Shown here in pieces: positions 50,251-59,473 of a stretch of DNA of 64,000 bases (positions are counted from its first letter, which is position 1; each line of letters opens with the position of its first letter). Under the pieces are notes generated by a model that worked only from the letters and a program-made list of their open reading frames with translations, had not been told where the DNA came from and made no database searches. Made by a program: the position numbers and the translations under genes. The stretch lies in assembly GCA_020975725.1 (NCBI GenBank), contig QXJR01000020.1:310001-374000 (forward strand). Reading direction: 5' to 3'. The stretch is from Picocystis sp. L7. Its lineage: Eukaryota > Chlorophyta > Picocystophyceae > Picocystales > Picocystaceae.

Positions 50251-52254
50251 ATGGATCGATCTTATCTCGCAGCCACCATCGCTGCACCATTCGCCACGAA
50301 CAATCCGAACTGGTGGATACGAAACATGCAGATTTGTCATGGAAGTAGGATCCACGTGCATGGAAGAGGACGTGCACGACACCTGGAGTGGTGCACGAGG
50401 GAAGGAGGGATCGCCAGAGCCACCCTCGATCGTTCGAACACGACGTCACGTAACCATCGACAGAACCAAAACAAAGGACTCAAACGGGTGCCTGTGCCGC
50501 TCGTGCCCATCCTGCTGAGGTTGGAAGACGTCAAAGGACAAGTCAAAGACGTCCACATGGCTACGCTCGAACAAAACGCACAAGGAGTCGTGCGCATGGA
50601 AGAACTGCTCCTGGAAGGACTGCTTCCAGGAGAAGATCTCCAATGGCCCGTGGAACCACTCAAATCCAGGATCATGAGAAACATGGCCAGGATGAAGCTG
50701 CAGACCTTCGCCAAACAATACAAACCCGTGAGAGAAACGCTGCTCAAAGACCTGCTGGAAACACTGCTTGCCTTCGAGCTACACAGGAGAGGACTGCATC
50801 AAGAGGAAGAAGACAACGAACAAGACGGCGATACCTCCATGTTCTCCTCCAGCGGGGTCAAGGAAGAAGCAGTGGACTTCACGCAGACTGAACAGTACAA
50901 GAAATGGTTGGAAAAAAGACAAAAGAGCGAAGAAGAAGCGGCTGCCAGGGCAGCGAAGCAGGCCCAAGCAGATGCAGAACTCGCCTTCACCAGCGAACAG
51001 GTGCTGGGTTGGTGGGACAACCTCCAATATGATGGGCCGGAAGAAGAGGTGGTGCTGGCCAACGCCATGGCAGACAAGTTCTACGAGAGGTGGAGCCCGG
51101 CCATGGAGGCATTGGAAAAAGCAAGCCGGGCGTTCGACTTCATGGAAGAACTCCTGGGAGGAGCAGACGGCAGCTTCGAGTTGCAGAGCAACATGTGGAG
51201 ACGCAACGCATGGAAAGAGATGGACAAGCTCAGACGTACCTTGGAAAACTGCAGGCAGCTTCGAGATCTCGTGCGTTCCCTGGGCAGGAGCGCAGGCTGG
51301 GGACCACTGCGTCGATCTCCCACCCAGGTGCCAAAGGACAATGCCAAGGACGGCCTGCTGCGCACGGTTTTGGAGGCTCAGGAGACGAGGGGGCTCACTC
51401 GCAGTGATAACATCTCCAGCATGTTGCCCATGGAAGCGACGTTGCTGGCCAAAGGGCAGAAGATGAGGCAAGCAAAGCTCCTCTTTTTCCAACGCGTGGT
51501 GGAGCGGATGCTGCTCAGTTACGAGAGAGATGGCTGGGCGGAAATTCCCGCCATTGCCCCGGATCTCAACATCAGGGAGATCCGTCCCACTGCAGAGAGG
51601 GGTCCCATCCTGCTGTGCCTGGACACCTCAGGCTCGATGCGAGGAAAGAGGGAAACTGTGTCCAAAGCCATCGCTTTGGAATGCATGAGGGCAGCAAAGG
51701 TTCAAGAGAGGGGTTGTCACGTGTTCTGTTTCAGCGGGCCGAAGGTATGGGAACTCGAGCTGGGCACAGACCGGGAATCGCTGGTCAACCTGCTGGATTT
51801 CCTGGAGCGCATCTTTAACGGGGGGACCGAATTTTCAGAAACGCTCAAGCGATGCCTGAGCCGCTTGGAGACCGCAGAGTGGGCCAATTCGGACATTCTC
51901 CTCGTGACAGACGGGGAACTCCGTCAGCCCGAGCCGGGCCTCATGCGAAAGTTGACCGGGGCAAAGGAGGCGATGGGGCTTCGTGTCCACGGTTTGATCA
52001 TAGGCTCGCCAGAAACCCCCAAGGATCCGTTGGTGATGAAAAGCCTATGCACGAACTACACGAGGGGGGCGAAAGACGAGCTATTGTTGCACACCTTCGA
52101 TAACTGGGGACTGCTGCCCGACGACTTTGACTTTGACGATAAGGTCGCGACAGCGCTGAGGGTAGAGCGGTCCAAACGCCTGGAGAAGGCAAGGAAGGAG
52201 GAGGAAAAGCGCAGGCGCCTCGATGCTAAGGCTGCTGCAAAGAAGAAAGGGTAG
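50251..52254 (+). CDS. VWA-domain protein, CoxE/ViaA-like
   Basis: A 667-residue protein. The C-terminal half is a von Willebrand A domain with an intact MIDAS: PILLCLDTSGSMRGKRETVS (near 454, DxSxS), FNGGTEFSETLKRCL (MIDAS Thr), and DILLVTDGELRQ. The region before it is helical and charged, with a conserved-looking block (RIMRNMARMKLQTFAKQYKP) and a Lys/Glu/Ala coiled coil. The layout, long helical N-part plus C-terminal VWA, is that of CoxE-like proteins and bacterial ViaA, which partner MoxR/RavA AAA+ ATPases. Such a partner is not in this window. The C-terminus is a charged helix (KEEEKRRRLDAKAAAKKKG). The first 80 residues are not protein-like, so the true start could be later (for example 50557) or behind an unrecognised 5' intron. 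Confidence 0.78.
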   Translation: MDRSYLAATIAAPFATNNPNWWIRNMQICHGSRIHVHGRGRARHLEWCTREGGIARATLDRSNTTSRNHRQNQNKGLKRVPVPLVPILLRLEDVKGQVKDVHMATLEQNAQGVVRMEELLLEGLLPGEDLQWPVEPLKSRIMRNMARMKLQTFAKQYKPVRETLLKDLLETLLAFELHRRGLHQEEEDNEQDGDTSMFSSSGVKEEAVDFTQTEQYKKWLEKRQKSEEEAAARAAKQAQADAELAFTSEQVLGWWDNLQYDGPEEEVVLANAMADKFYERWSPAMEALEKASRAFDFMEELLGGADGSFELQSNMWRRNAWKEMDKLRRTLENCRQLRDLVRSLGRSAGWGPLRRSPTQVPKDNAKDGLLRTVLEAQETRGLTRSDNISSMLPMEATLLAKGQKMRQAKLLFFQRVVERMLLSYERDGWAEIPAIAPDLNIREIRPTAERGPILLCLDTSGSMRGKRETVSKAIALECMRAAKVQERGCHVFCFSGPKVWELELGTDRESLVNLLDFLERIFNGGTEFSETLKRCLSRLETAEWANSDILLVTDGELRQPEPGLMRKLTGAKEAMGLRVHGLIIGSPETPKDPLVMKSLCTNYTRGAKDELLLHTFDNWGLLPDDFDFDDKVATALRVERSKRLEKARKEEEKRRRLDAKAAAKKKG

Positions 52255-53015
52255 ATCGATGCGCAGGTAATTTCTGTCCATTCTCGTTCTGTTCCCGCAC
52301 CGACAAGTGCAGCAAAGCTTGCTCGATTGTTTCGAGCCATTCCTAGCAACTGCCTCCGGATTTGAGCGATGGCGGTGGACCTGGCATCTGGCACCCATTT
52401 CGGGGATTGAGGGCAGAGGATCCTTTCGAGTTTCCATTCGTGGCGTGCCCGGGGCCGACTTCGGTTGGGTCGCCATGCTGGATGCGTCACTTAAGCATGC
52501 AGATAGCATGTCTCGGATATGCGCGTTGATGTACTCCCATCTTTGGCTCTCAAGGCAAGTATGTTCCTTGTTTGCTAAGGTGTCGAAAGGATCGCGTTGT
52601 CACTGCCTTGCGATTGTGTCGGGGATGTTGGCAGGTGGGCTTCTCTCGTTTCGGACGCGTGATTTTTCTGCTGTCCCCTCCTGCCGTGCCTGGCCGTCTT
52701 CCTTTGCTTTTTTCGCTCCCAAATCAAACACACCTATTCGTTTCATCTTCCTTTCCGACCCTCCTTGTGTGTCCCATGGGGTTGTTTTCCCCTCTCACCA
52801 TCCTTGGACGTGGACCTGGAGGCGGGGCTGGGCCCCCTCCACCCCCCCCCACATCCGTATCCGATTCCACCCTTTCCCTCCCGTTATCGCTCGTATCCGT
52901 TCCATGGGGGCTGCTCCCAAGGTCTCCCTCTGTTCCTGTCGTTTTCTTCCTCCATTCGTCGTTCCAGGTCGAGATCGCACCGCTTCGTGCTTCGGACCGT
53001 CGATCGCTTCCTGCC
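52255..53015. other. Intergenic stretch, no supported gene
   Basis: A 761-bp gap between VWA and p24 on the same strand. C-rich tracts occur near 52830-52850. No repeated promoter palindrome was seen, and no domain is encoded. Confidence 0.4.
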
Positions 53016-53720
53016 ATGGCCAAAACACAAGCGAGGATGGGATGGATGGTCCTGCTCTTGTGCATGGCGAGGGGCATACACGCCTTGGAGTTCGACATGC
53101 TGTATCAGAGCAAGTGCTTGACCGACGAGATCGAGAAAGGCGTCCTGGTGGTGGGAGAATACGACGCACACGACAAAAACGATCACACCAAAGCCATGTC
53201 CATCAACGTCAAGGTGGGTGCCGAAACGTGAAGGAGAGGACGAGCAGATCAAAGAGGAATGAAGCTGACCGAACGCACCGACGCGCAGGTGGAAGATCCG
53301 TCGGGACAAGTCATCTACGATCAGAAAAACAAGGCAGATGGAAGGTTCAGCTTCAACACCAAAGTGGGAGGTGAATACAAGACCTGCTTCATGGCACCCG
53401 ACATCTCCACCTCCAGGAAAACCAAGATCTCCTTGGACTGGAAAACCGGCGTCGCCGCCACGGATTGGGACGCCATCGCGAAGAAAGAGAACCTGGATGC
53501 CATGGCGTTGGAACTGATGAGATTAGAAGAAACCATCAAAGAAGTCTACGACCAAATGCTGCTCATGAAGAAGCGAGAAGCTGAAATGAGAGATCTCAAC
53601 GAGGCGACAAACTCAAGGGTAGCGTGGTTCAGCGTTTTCTCTTTGCTGGTGTGCATCACGGTTGCCGGATGGCAACTGTGGTACCTCAAAAGATTCTTCG
53701 AAAGGAAAAAAGTCTTGTAA
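53016..53720 (+). CDS. p24 family (emp24/GP25L) COPI/COPII cargo receptor, two exons
   Basis: Exons are 53016-53213 and 53289-53720, joined by a 75-nt GT-AG intron (AAG|GTGGGT to GCGCAG) in phase 0, giving 209 residues. The signal peptide is MAKTQARMGWMVLLLCMARG then IHA. A GOLD domain opens with LEFDMLYQSKCLTDEIEKGV and continues with VEDPSGQVIYDQKNKADGRF and YKTCFMAPD. A coiled coil (MALELMRLEETIKEVYDQML) precedes the single membrane helix (VAWFSVFSLLVCITVAGWQL). The cytosolic tail YLKRFFERKKVL has the diphenylalanine and KKxx-type signals of the p24-delta subfamily, which cycles between ER and Golgi. p24-delta proteins help GPI-anchored cargo leave the ER in other organisms. Confidence 0.92.
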
Positions 53721-55261
53721 TAAAGCAATGCACGAGTTATTGGGAGGAACTTCTCACTGCTGGAGCCTGCGCGGGACGTCCTCAAGGCCCTGGAAGCTCC
53801 ATCCTAATCCACGCCCCACTGTCGGCTGCTAAATACACATAGACCAAATGCCCAATCCAAGGACCCTGGACCCACGCATGCTACGAGCCCATCAGGGTAC
53901 CGGCTGGAATGGAGTAAATGGGATGGACATGGTCGGTACAAAAAGCCCCAGATCGGATGCCAATTTGCACGACTTGCCATTACGGCAGGTGCAAATGTGG
54001 GATCCCGCACGCTCCTTCGAAACTGATGCAACAGATGGCAAACGATGCCGTGCGAGATATAGTAAATGGACCCCAAGGAATGTAGGGATTGGTTGAGGTG
54101 CTTCCGCTACTACATTACTTGCACAGCTTCATAGACCGGAGAAGGAGAACTCCAAAAGAGTTCCCCAGGTAGCTTTGTTTTGCTCCATCCGCTACGTTCG
54201 TGCTGATGCAGGGCCCCAGGCTGTCACTTGGACGACCACCCTGCCGTGCGTTCCACGAGCGCACACCATCTTGGACCGCCGCTGCATCGTCGCATGCTTC
54301 CGGCCGCCCTGGCATGCCGTCCGTAGGAGTGTTTCCGTTCGAGTGGCAGGTGTGTAAACATCGAATGCTTGAAGGATGGACGTATCGTACTGCTACCCCG
54401 TGGGGTTTGGCTACCTAGGACTTGGCGCATGCGAGAGGCGAGGTGGAATGGTTCGACGATCGGTTGGTTCCTTACTTGCGTTGTCTTTCGTACGTCAGGG
54501 ACTGTACGTGCGAGGACGGCGTGCCTTTCGAAGCCTGGGCGCACCAAGGTTCTTCCAGGTGGTCTCTTGTGCTCTCTCTTCGGTTGTTCCTTTCCGTCTT
54601 CCCACGCTGTGTATCAGGACGTGCCTGTTTCAGGGTTCCTTGGTTGGCGTGGGTCCGTGCTCGGGGTTGCGTCTTCGTGGGTGGCCGCGTTTCAGTTGTG
54701 TCCTTCCTTTGCACCTGTTCCCGTGCATCCGCTATGTTCCTTCCATTCGTGCTCGTTCGCGTCTGCTTCGTGGTCTTGACTGGTCTTCTTTCCTTCCCAT
54801 CCACCCTTGGATCCACCTGCACGTGGCGAGTGGGCGATGCAGGACGCTTTCTTCCTGGCCAGGAGGTGTGGGAACGCCGGCATGTCCACCACTCCACCGA
54901 TGACGAGAGGCGCGATCCGCTCTGCTCTCGTGGACGTGGCTCTGGTGCTGTGTCGTGGAACGACGTTTCGAAGACAGATTCGCATCGGTGGGTACCTTCC
55001 GACACGTGAAGCTTGGAATCGGGGCGAAAGGATCCCCGGGGCGGATATTCCATACTGGGGATCCCCCCCCCTTCCCCCCCGGGGTCGATAGCCCCCAGAT
55101 GCCTTTTGGGGCGATGGAATCCGACCGACATCGATCCATGGTGGACGTGAGGACACACCCATGGCGCCAAACCCCATCCGAAATTGCGCACACTTGCATC
55201 CACGAGGTGCGCCTGGAGGAGCTCGCCGCTGAACCAGAGACGGAAGAGAACCGAACGAAAC
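53721..55261. other. Intergenic stretch, no supported gene
   Basis: About 1.5 kb between p24 and BTA1. An AATAAA lies at the p24 stop (53719). C- and G-runs occur near 55070. A plus-strand frame at 54837-54990 (MQDAFFLARRCGNAG and on) ends near a GTGGGT that could be a splice donor, but I found no exon to join it to. Overlapping open frames at 54370-55010 lack domains. Confidence 0.4.
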
Positions 55262-57289
55262 ATGGGAAAAGGGAGCGACAGCACGCCGTCCTGGACGGAT
55301 CACCAGCATGGCGTGCTCACCAGCCTCAAGAGATCCGGATCACAGACCTTCCAAGGCATCGCAGAAGATCTGTCCTGCCTGCAAGCCATGTGGCTCAAAG
55401 GACCGCAACAGAGGCACGACGACCACAAACAGAGGCTGGATGCGTTCTACGAGAAGCAAGCGCACGCCTACGATCGCTTCCGAGAGCAGTTCCTCTGGGG
55501 GAGAAAACTCCTGCTGGCCGCCTGTGCCAAGAGGCTCGAAAAGCACTGCCACGACATGATCTGGGTGGACGTCGGAGGCGGGACCGGTGAAAACGTACTG
55601 TACATGTCGCAGTACATGGATCTCAGCCGATTCAAAGCCATCTACGTGGTGGACCTGTGCGAACCCTTGTGCAAGGTGGCCAGCAAGAAGGTCATCGAGC
55701 AAGGATGGTCCAACGTCCACGTGGTGCAACACGACGCCTGCCAGTTTGAACTCGAAGAAGGATCGGCCGATCTCATCACCTTCAGCTACTCCCTGTCCAT
55801 GATACCGTCCTTCCACGAAGCGGTGGATCGATCCCTCGCGTACCTGGCCGAAACGGGGCTCTTCGGGATCGCTGATTTCTTCGTGTCCTCCAAGTACGAT
55901 AACCCGTGCAGGCAGATGAACTGGGGATCCAGATGGTTCTGGCGCAGCATCTTCGACATGGACAACATAGACATTGGCCCCGAAAGGAGGCAGTACGTCG
56001 AGACGAGGCTTCGAAGAGTCTACGAGTACAACGGTTTCGGGACCATTCCCTACGTGCCAAAGACCATGAAGGCGCCCTACTTTGTGTGGATTGGAACCAA
56101 GATTGCGGTCAGCAGCGTGGAGCTGGAGGCACCCAAGCCGAAACCGGTCGCATTTCCTCCCACCTTCATCTACTCCGTCTCCTGGGAGGACCCTCAAGCG
56201 GACCGTCCGGTCTTGAACGTTGGGCCGGGCGACGTGGTGCTGACCTTTACGAGCGGTGGCTGCAATTCGATGCACATGATCGCTCAAGGGGCAGAGAGGG
56301 TTTACTCGGTGGACATCAACCCGGCGCAAAGTGCGTTGCTGGAGCTCAAGTGTTTGGCAGTCCAGCACCTCCCCTACCAGGACGTCTGGATGATGTTTGG
56401 GGAGGGCAGGCACGGGAACTTCAAGAATCTCTTCGAGAAAAACCTGGCACCCTTCATGACCCAGTGCGCGTACGACTTCTGGAAAAAACGAATGCACTAC
56501 TTTCAAGACGGGTTTTACTACCATGGATCGATGGGCAAGGTAATATTGACGCTGTACTGGGCGCAGTGCCTCTTTGGCATGCGCCGTTCGGTCTTGCGTC
56601 TTTGCGGTGCCCAGACGCTCGACGAACAGAAGGAGGCCTACAACGCCATACCCCTTGTTTGGCTGCTTAAGCGGTGCCCAAGCTGCCTGCACTTCCTGCT
56701 CCATCTGTTCTTTTCCTGGGCGGTATTTAACCCGGTGATCTGCTGGCTAGGCCTGGGTGTGCCCAAGTCTCAGCTGAGCCTCATCGAGCACGATAAGAGG
56801 ACTACCACCGAGTACGCATGCACGTCTGCGAACGGGGTCATCGAGCACTCGCTCATTTCCAAGAGCAACTACTTTTACTTGTTGTGCCTCCTTGGCCACT
56901 TCACTCGAGACTGCTGTCCTGCATTCCTCAAGGAAGATACCTTCCATCAGCTGAAGGCAGGGGGCCTCGATCGTATTCACATCAAGACATCCAGCTTCCT
57001 GGAGCAGCTATGCAAGCGTAACTACACCAAAGTCATCTTGATGGACCACGTAGATTGGGCGTGGCAGACCAATTATGTAGAGGAGCTTGCCCTGGCCTTG
57101 GAGAAACACGTGCTACCCGGTGGATGCATTATCTTCCGGAGCGCGTCCATCGATCCTCCATATGCCGATGTCTTTCGCGCACACGGGTTCGACGTTCGCT
57201 GTGTCAGCAGGATTACCGATGAAACGCGAGGCGGGTTTATTGATCGCGTGAACATGTACTCGTCTTTTTGGGTAGGGCGCCGCCAGTGA
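55262..57289 (+). CDS. BTA1: Betaine lipid (DGTS) synthase, fused BtaB-BtaA type
   Basis: A 675-residue bifunctional enzyme that makes diacylglyceryl-trimethylhomoserine, a phosphorus-free membrane lipid, at the ER. The N-terminal half is a SAM methyltransferase (BtaB activity): IWVDVGGGTGENVLYMSQYM near 100, then LEEGSADLITFSYSLSMIPS. The C-terminal half is BtaA-like, transferring the 3-amino-3-carboxypropyl group of SAM to diacylglycerol. It shows IYSVSWEDPQADRP near 305, LNVGPGDVVLTFTSGGCNSM, VYSVDINPAQSALLELK and MDHVDWAWQTNYVEELALA. This order, methyltransferase first, is that of Chlamydomonas and fungal BTA1. Both SAM sites look intact. The start at 55262 (MGKGSDSTPSW) is the first ATG close to conserved sequence. 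Confidence 0.93.
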   Translation: MGKGSDSTPSWTDHQHGVLTSLKRSGSQTFQGIAEDLSCLQAMWLKGPQQRHDDHKQRLDAFYEKQAHAYDRFREQFLWGRKLLLAACAKRLEKHCHDMIWVDVGGGTGENVLYMSQYMDLSRFKAIYVVDLCEPLCKVASKKVIEQGWSNVHVVQHDACQFELEEGSADLITFSYSLSMIPSFHEAVDRSLAYLAETGLFGIADFFVSSKYDNPCRQMNWGSRWFWRSIFDMDNIDIGPERRQYVETRLRRVYEYNGFGTIPYVPKTMKAPYFVWIGTKIAVSSVELEAPKPKPVAFPPTFIYSVSWEDPQADRPVLNVGPGDVVLTFTSGGCNSMHMIAQGAERVYSVDINPAQSALLELKCLAVQHLPYQDVWMMFGEGRHGNFKNLFEKNLAPFMTQCAYDFWKKRMHYFQDGFYYHGSMGKVILTLYWAQCLFGMRRSVLRLCGAQTLDEQKEAYNAIPLVWLLKRCPSCLHFLLHLFFSWAVFNPVICWLGLGVPKSQLSLIEHDKRTTTEYACTSANGVIEHSLISKSNYFYLLCLLGHFTRDCCPAFLKEDTFHQLKAGGLDRIHIKTSSFLEQLCKRNYTKVILMDHVDWAWQTNYVEELALALEKHVLPGGCIIFRSASIDPPYADVFRAHGFDVRCVSRITDETRGGFIDRVNMYSSFWVGRRQ

Positions 57290-57687
57290 CACTAGGATCG
57301 AAGCCCGCAATCAAAGACACGTCGGAGAAGCCTGCTTTGCACGGTCCATCGCCCTCGATTACATTTGGAATGACGCCCTTTCCATGGTGATTGTCGCAAG
57401 TCGGTACGGTCGGACATTCGAATGATCGTGGGCGGAAAGGCCATAGAAGCGGGAAGACCCGATGCCCCTCGTTCGCTCAACGCTGGCTCTCAGTGTGCAA
57501 TGATTCCTCCAATTTATTTCTATGCTTCCCTGCCATGAAACAGCTTTCCATTTTCTCTCCGGTCGAGGATCGCTCTGCGACGCATCAGCAACTGCACGCG
57601 GAAGCGTTGCGTCCTCTGACCGCTCGAAGGAAGATGTGGTCTTCCCGCTCATCGATGGATGCGTGACGTGCCTGACCCAGACATCGA
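57290..57687. other. Convergent 3' region of BTA1 and U2AF65-like genes
   Basis: A 398-bp gap. A minus-strand AATAAA at about 57514-57519 is placed to polyadenylate the U2AF65-like transcript. Nothing else is recognised. Confidence 0.45.
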
Positions 57688-58932
57688 TCATTCGAGGGCA
57701 CGTGCAAGGAACCGTTGTTCGTCAAAGAAGGAGGCATCCACGTGTCGTCCGTCAAACATCCTTCCATGCAACGCTTGCTTTGCCTTCAACGCGCTTTCCA
57801 GGCCTTCAAAATGAACAAAAATCTTTCCAACACCATGCGCGACCGTTCCAGATTTGCTGGGCCTGGGAATGAAGACTTCCAGGACTTCCCCGAACGTTTT
57901 GCATTCTTCCAGCACATCCTCCAGGATGTCTTGGTATTCCTGATCGTCCATGAGTTGCTCCTGCGTGACCATGTTCGATAGGACGACCGCACGGGAAGGT
58001 GGAACGATTGGCACCATGCTCAGGGGTGGACGTTGCATTCCTGGAGGTGGCGGTGGGACGGGGCCGCCGTGCCCGGGTGGCCTTTGCGAGGCTCTCCGTA
58101 CGGTGATGGACTTTCCACCCATATCCATTCCATTGAGATTCTCGCACACGGTATCGGTGATGGAGGTGTCCTCGTACAGCGCAAAGGCATATCCTCTTGA
58201 GTTTCCAGTGTCTCGATCCATCACCAGATCGAAGTTCTTGAGTTTTCCGAAGGCTTCCAGCAGTTCCCTGCCTTGCGCTTCGGTGAGGTAGTGTGGCAGT
58301 CCGCCCACAAAGATGCGATCCGGATGTGCATCTGCATCTCCGCTGGTGCGTTGCAATCCCACCGCTTCTAGGTGTAGGTTTGGATCGGGTTCTGTGGGTC
58401 CCAATCCTTGTGCTTCCACGGGGTTGTAATCGTTGGGACGACGCATCCTCACCGGCGTCCCATGCACCACCAGTCCGTCCAAGGCCAAGGCGTTGCTCGC
58501 GGCTTGCACGGTGGCGAATTCCACGAACGCGAACTTCTTGTCTCGATTGACGTACACGTTGACGACGCATCCTGTTTCCCCTTCTTTTCCGGCTCCTCCG
58601 ACGTCGTGCAGTGCTTTTGCGATGCACTTTCCCACTTGTTGTTCGTTGGTGTCGGCTTGTATCCCGCCCACGTACACCCTCCTCGCGTGTCTGGTCCCGG
58701 TGTGGATCACGTTCCATCCTTCTGGATGGACACGTGCTTCCTTCGACCACGTTCCCGTCCCGTGCACGTTGGCGGGAAGGGTTGGTTCGGATCCTTTTCC
58801 ATCGTTGTGTTCGACGAGGGATGCGGTCATCCCGACCCTGTGACCGGCATTCCTGGTTTCGAATCCGGTGGGACGTGCCCTCCTGGCCCTCCTCTCCAAC
58901 CACAGCTCGTAATGGTGGGATGCGCCTTCCAT
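57688..58932 (-). CDS. U2AF2: U2AF large subunit (U2AF65)-like splicing factor without an RS domain
   Basis: A 414-residue three-RRM protein that would bind the 3' splice-site polypyrimidine tract. RRM1 has RRVYVGGIQADTNEQQVGKC and FAFVEFATVQAASNAL. RRM2 has DRIFVGGLPHYLTEAQGREL and LKNFDLVMDRDTGNSRGYAF, nearly a U2AF65 fingerprint. The C-terminal UHM domain has VVLSNMVTQEQLMDDQEYQD and LEECKTFGEVLEVFIPRPSK. The N-terminus is short: MEGASHHYELWLERRARRAR, then PTGFE. This keeps something like the W...PPGFE segment that binds the small subunit but has no Arg-Ser repeats. The start at 58932 is the first ATG ahead of that segment. The gene is head-to-head with TFIIS. Confidence 0.9.
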   Translation of the reverse strand: MEGASHHYELWLERRARRARPTGFETRNAGHRVGMTASLVEHNDGKGSEPTLPANVHGTGTWSKEARVHPEGWNVIHTGTRHARRVYVGGIQADTNEQQVGKCIAKALHDVGGAGKEGETGCVVNVYVNRDKKFAFVEFATVQAASNALALDGLVVHGTPVRMRRPNDYNPVEAQGLGPTEPDPNLHLEAVGLQRTSGDADAHPDRIFVGGLPHYLTEAQGRELLEAFGKLKNFDLVMDRDTGNSRGYAFALYEDTSITDTVCENLNGMDMGGKSITVRRASQRPPGHGGPVPPPPPGMQRPPLSMVPIVPPSRAVVLSNMVTQEQLMDDQEYQDILEDVLEECKTFGEVLEVFIPRPSKSGTVAHGVGKIFVHFEGLESALKAKQALHGRMFDGRHVDASFFDEQRFLARALE

Positions 58933-59473
58933 CCTGGATCCGATCCATCCACCACCCACCAAGACCCATCCTTCCCCTCCTTGCCCAACCACGACCAAGA
59001 GAGGGGAACGAAGGAGGGGGGAGGGAGGGACGAAGCCCCGGGGTCTTCCCTTCCCCCCGCACCGGAACGAACGGAAACGGACGGTAACCGATCGAAGGGA
59101 CGCGGATGCCGTCGGAAACGGGGATGGGTCGCCAAAGGGGCGATGCGGACACGGTTGTGGAGGGTATCCGTCCGAAAAGCCCCCCCCTTCTGCCGTCGGG
59201 ACGGACCTCGCCTCGGGTCCTGGGGGTGAGATCGGGAGAGAGAGATTGGGAGGGTGAGAGATTGGCAGAGAGGGAAACAGAGGGAGAGATTGGGAGGGAG
59301 AGAGATTGGCAGGGAGAGAGAGGGAAACAGAGGGAGAGAGATTGGGAGGGAGGGAAACAGAGGGAGAGAGAGTGGCAGAGAGGGAAACAGAGGGAGAGAG
59401 AGTGGCAGAGAGGGAAACAGAGGGAGAGAGAGATGGGGAGAGGGAAAGAGAGGGAGAGGAGTCGCGACCGACG
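58933..59473. promoter_or_regulatory. Head-to-head region of U2AF65-like and TFIIS genes
   Basis: A 541-bp divergent region. Its TFIIS-proximal half is a long polypurine microsatellite, listed separately. The U2AF-proximal part is G/C-rich with a GATCGAAGGG word near 59091. Confidence 0.45.
59226..59461 (+). repeat. Polypurine repeat directly upstream of TFIIS
   Basis: About 236 bp, almost pure purine on the plus strand, built from GGGAGAGAGA, TGGCAGAGAGGGAAACAGAG and related words. An exact 30-bp unit is repeated at 59371-59400 and 59401-59430. The tract ends 12 bp before the TFIIS ATG, so it must include or abut the transcription start. Confidence 0.93.

Noticed and set aside
54837-55091. 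Plus-strand frame MQDAFFLARRCGNAG as a first exon of BTA1
   Set aside because: BTA1 acts at the ER and has a good start at 55262; no acceptor gives a sensible join.
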